NCBI RefSeq assembly: GCF_003965815.1
Contig: NZ_RXOE01000002.1
Coordinates: forward strand, 434,001-498,000
DNA length: 64,000 nt
Direction: 5' to 3'
Source of the DNA: Variovorax gossypii
Lineage (GTDB): Bacteria; Pseudomonadota; Gammaproteobacteria; Burkholderiales; Burkholderiaceae_C
This document shows positions 53,814 to 61,721 of the stretch, piece by piece; position 1 is the stretch's first letter; each line of letters begins with the position of its first letter. Position numbers and translations under genes: made by a program. The notes beneath the pieces are model-generated. The model was not told where the DNA came from. It saw only the letters and a program-made list of their open reading frames with translations, and searched no databases.

Positions 53814-54850
53814 GCGCGGTGATCGACGCTGCACCCTCACCCCAGCCCTCTCCGGTTCGCGGAAAAGGGGGCGGGAGAGGGGGCAAGAGGGGTCTCAACC
53901 CGAAGTACCTGCCGCTGGTCGCGACCATCTCGCTCTTCGTGCTGGTGGCGACGCTGGGTTCGGTCTTCTACGACGGCTTCTTCTCGGCGCAGGTGTTCCT
54001 CAATCTGCTGATCGACAACGCCTTCCTCATCGTCGTGGCGGTGGGCATGACCTTCGTGATCCTCTCGGGCGGCATCGACCTGTCGGTTGGCTCGGTGATC
54101 GCGCTCACCACGATGGTGTCGGCCTCGCTGGTCGAGAAGCACGGCTGGAGCCCGGGCATAGTGATTCCGCTGGTGCTTGCGATGGGCACGGCATTCGGCG
54201 CGTTCATGGGCGTGCTCATCGAGCGCTTCAGGCTGCAGCCCTTCATCGTCACGCTGGCGGGCATGTTCCTGGCGCGCGGGCTTTGCTATCTGATCAGCAT
54301 CGATTCGATCAGCATCACCAACGAGTTCTACTCGGAGGTCTCGCAGATCCGCATCCCGGTGTGGGGCGAGGCCTCGGTGTCGATCAGCGCGGTGATCGCC
54401 ATCGTGGTGCTGCTGGCGGCGATCTTCATTGCGCACTGCACGTCGTTCGGCCGCGCGGTGTACGCCATCGGCGGCAGCGAGCAGTCGGCGATCCTGATGG
54501 GCCTGCCGGTGCGCCGCACGCTCATCGGCGTGTACACGCTCTCGGGCTTCTGCTCGGCGCTGGCGGGCGTGATCTTCACCTTCTACATGCTCTCGGGCTA
54601 CGGCCTGCACGCGATGGGGCTGGAGCTCGACGCCATCGCGGCGGTGGTGATCGGCGGCACGCTGCTCACCGGCGGCGTGGGCTACGTGGCGGGCACGCTC
54701 TTCGGCGTGCTGATGCTCGGGATCATCCAGACGCTCATTTCCTTCGACGGCACGCTGAGCTCGTGGTGGACGCGCATCGTCGTGGGCGCTCTGCTCTTCG
54801 TGTTCTGCCTGCTGCAACGCTTCTTCACCTCGCGCGCCCCACGGCGCTGA
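53810..54850 (+). CDS. yjfF: Sugar ABC transporter permease, YjfF-like, with repeat-derived N-terminus
   Basis: A 346-residue inner-membrane permease; signature [19 protein letters not shown] and AAVVIGGTLLTGGVGYVAGT, with nine to ten helices. The first 28 residues (including SPQPSPVRGKGGGRGGKRG) are not transporter sequence but the translation of a REP-like repeat, after which normal homology starts at LNPKYLPLVATISLFVL. ATG 53810 overlaps the ytfT stop, so the repeat is inside the translated frame; no other in-frame start with a ribosome-binding site is seen between. Partner of YtfT. Confidence 0.92.
   Translation: MSAVIDAAPSPQPSPVRGKGGGRGGKRGLNPKYLPLVATISLFVLVATLGSVFYDGFFSAQVFLNLLIDNAFLIVVAVGMTFVILSGGIDLSVGSVIALTTMVSASLVEKHGWSPGIVIPLVLAMGTAFGAFMGVLIERFRLQPFIVTLAGMFLARGLCYLISIDSISITNEFYSEVSQIRIPVWGEASVSISAVIAIVVLLAAIFIAHCTSFGRAVYAIGGSEQSAILMGLPVRRTLIGVYTLSGFCSALAGVIFTFYMLSGYGLHAMGLELDAIAAVVIGGTLLTGGVGYVAGTLFGVLMLGIIQTLISFDGTLSSWWTRIVVGALLFVFCLLQRFFTSRAPRR
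53832..53884. repeat. REP-like palindromic repeat inside the yjfF coding sequence
   Basis: CCCTCACCCCAGCCCTCTCC (53834-53853) is followed by a loop with TTCGCGG and by the G-rich complement GGGGGCGGGAGAGGGGGC (about 53866-53883). This has the form of the widespread proteobacterial intergenic repeat whose arms read CTCACCCC...CCTCTCC / GGAGAGGG. Here it is in frame, between the start codon and the first membrane helix of the permease. Confidence 0.75.
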
Positions 54851-54865
54851 CTGGCTCTACAAAAA

Positions 54866-56605
54866 ATGACGACAAGGAAACTGCGCTCGACCGAATGGTT
54901 CGGTTCGGCCGACAAGAACGGCTTCATGTACCGAAGCTGGATGAAGAACCAGGGAATTCCCGATCACGAATTCGACGGCCGGCCGATCATCGGCATCTGC
55001 AACACCTGGTCTGAGCTCACGCCGTGCAACGCGCACTTCCGCAAGATCGCCGAGCACGTGAAGCGCGGCATCTCGGAGGCGGGCGGCTTTCCGGTGGAGT
55101 TTCCGGTGTTCTCCAACGGCGAATCGAACCTGCGGCCCACCGCGATGCTCACGCGCAACCTCGCGAGCATGGACGTGGAAGAAGCGATTCGCGGCAACCC
55201 GGTCGACGCGGTGGTGCTGCTCACCGGCTGCGACAAGACCACGCCTGCGCTGCTGATGGGCGCGGCGAGCTGCGACATCCCGGCCATCGTGGTCACGGGC
55301 GGGCCGATGCTCAACGGCAAGCTCGAGGGCAAGAACATCGGCTCGGGCACGGCCGTGTGGCAGCTGCACGAATCGCTGAAGGCGGGCGAGATCAACCTTC
55401 ACCAGTTCCTTTCGGCCGAAGGCGGCATGTCGCGCTCGGCCGGTACCTGCAACACCATGGGCACGGCCTCGACCATGGCCTGCATGGCCGAGGCGCTGGG
55501 CACTTCGCTGCCGCACAACGCGGCGATTCCGGCGGTCGACGCGCGGCGCTACGTGCTCGCGCAGATGTCGGGCATGCGAGCGGTGGAAATGGCGAAGGAA
55601 GGGCTCACGCTGTCGAAGATCCTTACGCGCGAGGCTTTCGAGAACGCGATCCGCGTGAACGCGGCCATCGGCGGATCGACCAACGCCGTGATCCACCTGA
55701 AGGCGATCGCGGGGCGCATCGGCGTCGAGCTGGAGCTGGAAGACTGGACACGCATCGGCAGCCACACGCCGACCATCGTCGACCTGATGCCCTCGGGGCG
55801 CTTCCTGATGGAGGAGTTCTATTACGCGGGCGGCCTGCCGGCGGTGCTGCGCCGGCTCGGCGAGGCCAAGCTGCTGCCGCACCCCGGCGCGCTGACGGTG
55901 AACGGCCATTCGCTCTGGGACAACGTGCGCGATGCGCCCAGCCTCGACGACGAGGTCATCCGCCCGCTGGACAAGCCGCTCATTGCCGACGGCGGCATCC
56001 GCATCCTGCGCGGCAACCTGTCGCCGCGCGGCGCGGTGCTCAAGCCCTCGGCCGCGTCGCCGGAGCTGCTGAGGCATCGCGGCAAGGCGGTGGTGTTCGA
56101 GAACCTGGAGCACTACAAGGAGCGCATCGTCGACGAGAACCTCGACGTCGATGCCAGCTCCATCCTCGTGATGAAGAACTGCGGCCCCAAGGGCTACCCC
56201 GGCATGGCCGAGGTCGGCAACATGGGTCTGCCGCCGAAGCTGCTGCGCCAGGGCATCAAGGACATGGTGCGCATCTCGGACGCGCGCATGAGCGGCACGG
56301 CGTATGGCACGGTGGTGCTGCACGTTGCGCCCGAAGCGGCGGACGGCGGCCCGCTCGCGGCTGTGCGCGACGGCGACTGGATCGAGCTCGACTGCGATGC
56401 GGGGCGCCTGCATCTCGACATCAGCGACGAGGAGCTGGCCGCGCGGCTGGCTTCGTTATCCGCGTCCGACAAGCAGCCGATGAGCACGCGCGGCGGCGGC
56501 TACCAGAAGCTCTATGTCAACCACGTGCTGCAGGCCGACGAAGGCTGCGACTTCGATTTTCTCGTCGGCTGCAGAGGCGCCGCCGTTCCCCGTCACTCGC
56601 ACTGA
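54866..56605 (+). CDS. IlvD/Edd-family sugar-acid dehydratase, probable L-arabinonate dehydratase
   Basis: A 579-residue iron-sulfur dehydratase. Three cysteines fit the [2Fe-2S] ligands of pentonate dehydratases: Cys54 (WSELTPCNAHF), Cys122 (LLTGCDKTTPALLMG) and Cys195 (MSRSAGTCNTMGTAST). The Mg-binding KTTPALLMGA and the C-terminal SDARMSGTAYGTVVLH complete the family pattern. It should turn L-arabinonate (or D-fuconate/galactonate) into the 2-keto-3-deoxy acid. The next gene takes that product. L-arabinonate is favoured by the KDA-dehydratase-like and semialdehyde-dehydrogenase-like partners. Confidence 0.9.
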   Translation: MTTRKLRSTEWFGSADKNGFMYRSWMKNQGIPDHEFDGRPIIGICNTWSELTPCNAHFRKIAEHVKRGISEAGGFPVEFPVFSNGESNLRPTAMLTRNLASMDVEEAIRGNPVDAVVLLTGCDKTTPALLMGAASCDIPAIVVTGGPMLNGKLEGKNIGSGTAVWQLHESLKAGEINLHQFLSAEGGMSRSAGTCNTMGTASTMACMAEALGTSLPHNAAIPAVDARRYVLAQMSGMRAVEMAKEGLTLSKILTREAFENAIRVNAAIGGSTNAVIHLKAIAGRIGVELELEDWTRIGSHTPTIVDLMPSGRFLMEEFYYAGGLPAVLRRLGEAKLLPHPGALTVNGHSLWDNVRDAPSLDDEVIRPLDKPLIADGGIRILRGNLSPRGAVLKPSAASPELLRHRGKAVVFENLEHYKERIVDENLDVDASSILVMKNCGPKGYPGMAEVGNMGLPPKLLRQGIKDMVRISDARMSGTAYGTVVLHVAPEAADGGPLAAVRDGDWIELDCDAGRLHLDISDEELAARLASLSASDKQPMSTRGGGYQKLYVNHVLQADEGCDFDFLVGCRGAAVPRHSH

Positions 56606-56621
56606 TCAACACCCGTACACC

Positions 56622-57539
56622 ATGACCCCCAGATACCGCGGCATCTTCCCGGTGGTGCCCACCACCTTCACCGAACAGGGCGCGCTCGATCTCGAGAGCC
56701 AGAAGCGTTGCATCGATTTCATGATCGACGCGGGCTCGGACGGCCTGTGCATATTGGCGAACTTCTCCGAGCAGTTCGTGCTGTCCGACGAGGAGCGCGA
56801 GGTGCTCACGCGAACCATCCTCGAACACGTGAAGGGCCGCGTGCCGGTGATCGTGACCACCACGCACTACAGCAGCAAGGTGTGCGCCGAGCGCAGCCGC
56901 CGCGCGCAGGACATGGGCGCCGCGATGCTGATGGTGATGCCGCCGTACCACGGCGCGACATTCCGCGTGCCGGAGCCGCAGATCTTCGAGTTCTATGCGC
57001 GACTGTCGGACGCGGTGGGCATTCCCATCATGATCCAGGACGCGCCGGCCAGCGGCACGGTGCTGTCGGCGCCGTTCCTCGCGCGCATGGCGAAGGAGAT
57101 CGAGCAGGTGGCGTACTTCAAGATCGAGACGGCGGGTGCGGCCTCGAAGCTGCGCGAGCTGATCCGTCTTGGCGGCGACGCCATCGAGGGACCATGGGAC
57201 GGCGAGGAAGCCATCACGCTGATGCCCGACCTCGATGCGGGCGCGACCGGGTCGATGACGGGCGGGGGCTATCCGGACGGCATCCGGCCGATCATCGAGG
57301 CGCACCGCTCGGGCGACCGCGAGAAGGCCTTCGCGCTGTACCAGCAGTGGCTGCCGCTCATCAACTACGAAAACCGCCAGGCAGGCCTGCTGGCCTGCAA
57401 GTCGCTGATGAAGGAGGGCGGCGTGATCGCCTGCGAGGCGCCGCGCCATCCGCTGCCCGCCATGCACCCCGACACGCGTGCCGGGCTGATCGAGACCGCG
57501 AAGCGGCTCGATCCGATGGTGTTGCGCTGGGGGAAGTAG
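56622..57539 (+). CDS. DHDPS-family 2-keto-3-deoxy-L-arabonate dehydratase
   Basis: A 305-residue TIM-barrel of the dihydrodipicolinate synthase/NAL family. The Schiff-base Lys167 is in VAYFKIETAG. The usual YNxP motif is replaced by IQDAPASG, as in dehydratase rather than aldolase members. GGYPDGIRPIIEAHRSGDRE follows the barrel. It should dehydrate 2-keto-3-deoxy-L-arabonate to 2-oxoglutarate semialdehyde, the substrate of the ALDH encoded at the start of this operon. It starts 16 bases after the dehydratase gene and ends the cluster. Confidence 0.88.
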   Translation: MTPRYRGIFPVVPTTFTEQGALDLESQKRCIDFMIDAGSDGLCILANFSEQFVLSDEEREVLTRTILEHVKGRVPVIVTTTHYSSKVCAERSRRAQDMGAAMLMVMPPYHGATFRVPEPQIFEFYARLSDAVGIPIMIQDAPASGTVLSAPFLARMAKEIEQVAYFKIETAGAASKLRELIRLGGDAIEGPWDGEEAITLMPDLDAGATGSMTGGGYPDGIRPIIEAHRSGDREKAFALYQQWLPLINYENRQAGLLACKSLMKEGGVIACEAPRHPLPAMHPDTRAGLIETAKRLDPMVLRWGK

Positions 57540-57588
57540 GGCGGCGGGGAGAGGGAATACCGGGCGGGGCGCCCGGAGCCGCCGGGGT

Positions 57589-57855
57589 TCAGGAGGCGGT
57601 GGAGTTCTTTTCGAGTTCGCTGACTTGCAGCGACAGGTCGAACAGCTTGGACTTGCTGGCGTAGTAGCGGTCGAGCCGCCACTCCTTCAGGATGTCCATT
57701 GCGAGCTGGAAGCTCTTGTAGTCGAGGTCGTAGAGGGTAATCAGTTCGAAGCTGCGTTCGGACTCGAGAGCCAACACGAGCTGGGCCAGGATCTTGGCCG
57801 ATTCGTTGGCCGGGTCCGTTTCGATGAATCGGCGAGCGACCTTGATGGCATTCAT
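57589..57855 (-). CDS. Small conserved-type helical protein, unknown function
   Basis: An 88-residue protein (MNAIKVARRFIETDPANES start). It is acidic-basic balanced, without Cys, signal peptide or membrane segment, and reads as three or four helices (KILAQLVLALESERSFEL, YDLDYKSFQLAMDILKEW, LFDLSLQVSELEKN). GAGG lies 11 bases upstream of ATG 57855, and an upstream open frame to 57948 adds an unlikely leader. Its length, ordinary codon use and closed frame argue that it is real. I do not recognise a family. It is convergent with the sugar operon and has its own promoter region at 57856-57950, which is AT-richer than its surroundings. Confidence 0.7.
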   Translation of the reverse strand: MNAIKVARRFIETDPANESAKILAQLVLALESERSFELITLYDLDYKSFQLAMDILKEWRLDRYYASKSKLFDLSLQVSELEKNSTAS

Positions 57856-57992
57856 GAGAAAGGGTTCCTCGGTGGGCAGAGAGCGGGAACTATAGCTAGC
57901 ATGCCGTGGGCTTTTATGACAGAAATATGACAATAGGGGCATCGCCATCTCCGTGGAAATGGCAATGCCCCTGGTGCGGAAAACCTGTCAGG

Positions 57993-58460
57993 TCAGCGGA
58001 TCGGAGCCGGCATCGGCCGTGGCATGGGCATCGGCATCGGCTGCGGTTCCATGGGCGCAGGCGCCACTGGCACCATGGTGGTGGTGACCGATTCGCGGAT
58101 CAGCCCGCCGCCCATCACGCTGCCGTCCACGTTGGTCGTGGTGTTGCCCATGCTGCCGAGCACGCGGGCCTCGCATGCGGGGCGATCGGCCGGCTGCTGC
58201 AGGCCGCAGCGCGCGAGTGCGTTGGCACGGTAGTCGGGGGCGCTCGTGAGGCCGCCGCGCGCGGCCGCCTGGCGTGCCGCTCCGGCTTCGCGGATGCAGG
58301 CCGCGCGATCCTGCTGGTTGTGGCCGCAGACGGCCAGTTCCTGCTGGTAGATGCCCGGGGCTTCTCCGCGGGCCGGCGGAGCCGCGAACGCGGCGGTGGT
58401 GGCTGTCAGTGCGCCGGCTGCGAGCATTGTGAAGAGCATCGAACGGGGGTTGCTTTTCAT
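57993..58460 (-). CDS. Exported four-cysteine protein, paralogue A
   Basis: A 155-residue protein with signal peptide (residues 1-26, TTAAFAAPPA). Conserved with its neighbour are CGHNQQDRAACIREAGAARQ, RGGLTS, NALARC, PACEAR and DGSVMGGGLIRESVT; four Cys in the mature part suggest two disulfides. The C-terminal tail is a low-complexity Pro/Met repeat (PMPMPMPRPMPAP). AAGGAGT upstream fixes ATG 58460. The function is unknown; helical periplasmic protein. Encoded 77 bases after paralogue B on the same strand. Confidence 0.78.
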   Translation of the reverse strand: MKSNPRSMLFTMLAAGALTATTAAFAAPPARGEAPGIYQQELAVCGHNQQDRAACIREAGAARQAAARGGLTSAPDYRANALARCGLQQPADRPACEARVLGSMGNTTTNVDGSVMGGGLIRESVTTTMVPVAPAPMEPQPMPMPMPRPMPAPIR

Positions 58461-58537
58461 GGATGACTCCTTGAGGTGAGCTGGAAAACCAGGGAAAGGT
58501 TGGAGCGCCCGGCGCAGGCCGGGTTCGCATTCATCGC

Positions 58538-58954
58538 TCAGCGTGCGGGTGCGGGCACGGTCTGCGGGGGCAGGGGCGTCACGGTCTCGCGGATCACGCC
58601 GCCGCCCATCACGCTGCCTTCGGTGGTGGTGCGCGAGCCTCCCTTGATGCGGGCTTCGCAGTCGGGCTGCTCGGCGGCGGGCAGTTCGCTGCAGCGGGCG
58701 AGGGCGTTGACCTGTTCCCGCGCGGGGCTGGGGCTGGTGAGGCCGCCGCGCCCGGCTTCCTGGCGTGCGGCGCCGGCTTCGCGCAGGCAGGCTGCGCGGT
58801 CCTGTTGCACGCCGTCGCAGGTGGCGCGCTCCTTCTGCATGCGGGCATCGCTGCCCGGCGCCTGCGCGCTGGCCGTCTGCGCGCCGAAGACGATGAAGCC
58901 ACTGGCGGCGAAGAGTGCCGTGGCGGAAAGAATGGAACGAAGGCTTGTTCTCAT
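58538..58954 (-). CDS. Exported four-cysteine protein, paralogue B
   Basis: A 138-residue protein with signal peptide (residues 1-30, QTASAQAPG). It shares with paralogue A the pattern C-x4-QQDRAACLREAGAARQ, RGGLTS, NALARC, PDCEAR and GSVMGGGVIRETVT, so the two genes arose by tandem duplication. It has a shorter Pro-rich tail (PLPPQTVPAPAR) without the Met repeat. AGGAG supports ATG 58954. Unknown function; four mature Cys probably pair as in paralogue A. The upstream gap (58955-59107) to cphA shows no gene. Confidence 0.77.
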   Translation of the reverse strand: MRTSLRSILSATALFAASGFIVFGAQTASAQAPGSDARMQKERATCDGVQQDRAACLREAGAARQEAGRGGLTSPSPAREQVNALARCSELPAAEQPDCEARIKGGSRTTTEGSVMGGGVIRETVTPLPPQTVPAPAR

Positions 58955-59107
58955 GAGGGCTCCTGTGAATGCACGCCCCTCCGGGAGGGTGCGTGACCGG
59001 AGCCTCAGTGTGCTGTCGCCGGTGGGCGGCGGTCTGTGGGACAGCCGCACGCCGCCGACCGGGCCGGACTCGCCCCTGCTTGTGGGACGTGTCCGGCAAG
59101 GCCGGCT

Positions 59108-61675
59108 TCAGCCGGCAGCGATGCGCTGGGCCAGGTGAGCGAGCGCTTCCTCGACCTGGTCGACGAGGATCAGCGAGAGGTCGCCCGGCTGCAGGCGCGC
59201 CAGCGCGGCGTCGATGGCCACGAACTCGCCGCGGATCTCGTCGACGTAGCGTGTGCGCGCCGCACCCTGCAGACCCTGGCGCAGCAGCGCCATGACTTCG
59301 CCGTCGGCGCGGCCGCGCTGGGCCGCGTCCTGATAGAGGATCACGTCGTCGAAGGCTTCGCCGAGGATGGCCGTCTGGTCGCGGATGTCCGAGTCGCGCC
59401 GATCGCCCGCGCCGCTGATCACCACCGAGCGCTTCTTCGCCGGCATGGTGTCCACGGCCGACACCAATGCGCGCATGGCGTCGGTGTTGTGACCGTAGTC
59501 GGCGATCACGGTGGCGCCGCGGTAGTCCATGACGTTGAAGCGCCCGGGCACGCCGGCCGCGTCGTTCATGAAGCTCGCGAGGCCGCTGCGGATGGTGTCC
59601 CAGTCGAGGCCCACGCCCCATGCCGCGGCCACGGCGGCCATCACGTTGTCGACCTGGAAGCCGATGCTGCCGCCGCGCGTGATGGGCACGTCGCGTAGCG
59701 CGATGCGTTCGCGCCACGAGCCTTCGGCGGCCACCAGCGTGTCCTGGTCGACGTACACGGTGCGCTTGCCTTGAGCGCGGTGCGTGGCCATCACCGGGTG
59801 CATGCGGTCGGCGGTGAAGAAGATCACGTTGCCGGGGCAGCCGGCCGCCATGGCGGCGACGTTGACGTCGGCCGCGTTGAGCACCGCGTAGCCATCGGGC
59901 GCCACGTTGCGCACGATCACGCGCTTGAGCACCGCGAGGTCTTCGACGGTGGTGATGTAGTTCAGGCCGAGATGGTCGCCGCTGCCGATGTTGGTGACGA
60001 CCGCCACCTGGCAGCGGTCGAAGCCGAGGCCCTCGCGCAGGATGCCGCCGCGAGCCACTTCGAACACGGCCGCGTCGACGTCGGGGTGCATCAGCACGTT
60101 GCGCGCGCTCTTGGGGCCGCTGCAGTCGCCGCTGTCGGTCTGGCGGCCGTCGACGTAGACGCCGTCGGTGTTGGTCATGCCGGTGCGCAGGCCGCTCGAC
60201 GCGAGCAGGTGGTTGATCAGGCGCGCGGTGGTGGTCTTGCCGTTGGTGCCGGTGACGGCCACCACGGGGACGCGGCCGTCGTCGCCGTGGGCGAAGAGGG
60301 TGTCCATCACCGCCTCGCCCACCGCGCGGCCACGGCCGAAGGAAGGCGAGATGTGCATGCGCAGGCCGGGCGCGGCGTTCACTTCGACCACGCCGCCGTG
60401 CTGCTCCTCGAGCGGGCGCAGCACGTTCTCGCAGACCATGTCGACGCCGCAGATGTGCAGGCCGACCATCTGCGCCGCGTCGACGGCGCGCGCCGCGACT
60501 TCGGGGTGCACGGTGTCGGTCACGTCGGTGGCGGTACCGCCGGTGGAGAGGTTCGCGTTGTTGCGCAGCACCACGCGCTGGCCGCGCGCGGGCACGCTGT
60601 CGGGCGTGAGGCCCTGCGATTCGAGCCGGCCGATGGCGATGTCGTCCAGGCGGATCTTGGTGAGCGAGGTGGCGTGGCCCTCGCCGCGGCGCGGGTCGAG
60701 GTTCACCGTGTCGACCAGCTGGCGCACGGTGGAGCTGCCGTCGCCGATCACCTGCGGCGGATCGCGGCGAGCCGCGGCCACGAGGCGGTCGCCCACCACC
60801 AGCAGGCGGAAGTCGAAGCCGGGAAGGAACTTCTCGACCATCACCTCGCCGTAGACGGCGGCCGAGTCGTAGGCCGCGAACAGCTCTTCACGCGAGTTGA
60901 TGTTGACCGTGACGCCCTTGCCCTGGTTGCCGTCCTGCGGCTTCACCACGACCGGCAGGCCGATCTCGTTGGCGGCGGCCCAGCCATCCTCGGCGCTCGT
61001 CACGGGGCGGCCCAGCGGCACCGGCACGCCGGCGGCGTTGAGCAGCTGCTTGGTCAGTTCTTTATCTTGCGCGATCGACTCGGCCACGCCGCTGGTGCTG
61101 TCGACCTCGGCGGCCTGGATGCGGCGCTGCTTGGAGCCCCAGCCGAACTGAACCAGGCTGCCGCGCGTGAGGCGGCGGTACGGAATGCCGCGCGCAACCG
61201 CTGCATCGACGATGGAGCCGGTGCTCGGGCCCAGGCGCTCGGATTCGTCGAGGTCGCGCAGTTCGGCGATGGCGGCTTCGGCGTCGAAGGGCGTGTCGGC
61301 CTGCGCGGCGGCGATCAGCTGCTCGGCCAGTTCGGCGGCGCGGCGGCCCACGGCCTCCTCGCTGTACTGGAACACGACCTGATAGACGCCTTCTTCCATC
61401 GTGGGAGAGGTGTGGCCGAAGTTGACGGCACAGCCGGCCTGGGCCTGCAGCGCGACGGCGGCGTTCTCCAGCACGTGCGCCAGCGCCAGCGGCTGGCCCA
61501 GCACCATCGGGTGCAGTTCGCCGATGGTGGGGAAGCGCGCGCGCAGGCGGTCTTCGAAACCGGCCAGCTTGCTGATGGCGTTCTCGTCGCCCTGGCAGGC
61601 CACGACCGCCTCGATGGCGGTGTGGCGGCTCCAGAGGTTGGGCCCGCGAAGGGCTCGGGTGCGGGTGACTTTCAT
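59108..61675 (-). CDS. cphA: Cyanophycin synthetase CphA
   Basis: An 855-residue cytoplasmic enzyme that polymerises Asp and Arg into cyanophycin (multi-L-arginyl-poly-L-aspartate), a nitrogen store. The N-terminal domain (residues 1-160, RGPNLWSRHTAIEAVV) is followed by an ATP-grasp (about 215-460: LPVVVKPQDGNQGKGVTV, VEVNAAPGLRMH) that adds Asp, and a Mur-ligase (about 465-855) with intact P-loop VTGTNGKTTTARL (about 474-486) that adds Arg; DYGHNTDAMRAL and GAGDRRDSDI are conserved Mur-like motifs. It lies 46 bases downstream of a second synthetase gene on the same strand, as in Cupriavidus-type cphA'/cphA pairs. No cyanophycinase is in the window. Confidence 0.95.
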   Translation of the reverse strand: MKVTRTRALRGPNLWSRHTAIEAVVACQGDENAISKLAGFEDRLRARFPTIGELHPMVLGQPLALAHVLENAAVALQAQAGCAVNFGHTSPTMEEGVYQVVFQYSEEAVGRRAAELAEQLIAAAQADTPFDAEAAIAELRDLDESERLGPSTGSIVDAAVARGIPYRRLTRGSLVQFGWGSKQRRIQAAEVDSTSGVAESIAQDKELTKQLLNAAGVPVPLGRPVTSAEDGWAAANEIGLPVVVKPQDGNQGKGVTVNINSREELFAAYDSAAVYGEVMVEKFLPGFDFRLLVVGDRLVAAARRDPPQVIGDGSSTVRQLVDTVNLDPRRGEGHATSLTKIRLDDIAIGRLESQGLTPDSVPARGQRVVLRNNANLSTGGTATDVTDTVHPEVAARAVDAAQMVGLHICGVDMVCENVLRPLEEQHGGVVEVNAAPGLRMHISPSFGRGRAVGEAVMDTLFAHGDDGRVPVVAVTGTNGKTTTARLINHLLASSGLRTGMTNTDGVYVDGRQTDSGDCSGPKSARNVLMHPDVDAAVFEVARGGILREGLGFDRCQVAVVTNIGSGDHLGLNYITTVEDLAVLKRVIVRNVAPDGYAVLNAADVNVAAMAAGCPGNVIFFTADRMHPVMATHRAQGKRTVYVDQDTLVAAEGSWRERIALRDVPITRGGSIGFQVDNVMAAVAAAWGVGLDWDTIRSGLASFMNDAAGVPGRFNVMDYRGATVIADYGHNTDAMRALVSAVDTMPAKKRSVVISGAGDRRDSDIRDQTAILGEAFDDVILYQDAAQRGRADGEVMALLRQGLQGAARTRYVDEIRGEFVAIDAALARLQPGDLSLILVDQVEEALAHLAQRIAAG

Positions 61676-61721
61676 GGGGCTGCGAGAGCTGCTGCTGTCT
61701 ATCTGGCGAGGCGAAGGTGCC

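Noticed and set aside
51693..53840. Minus-strand open frame of about 715 codons opposite ytfR and ytfT
   Set aside because: The His/Arg-rich sequence has no motifs and lies antisense to well-recognised ABC transporter genes.
59101..59116. Terminator after cphA (GCCGGC-TTCA-GCCGGC)
   Set aside because: The hairpin overlaps the cphA stop codon and is not followed by a T-run on the minus strand.
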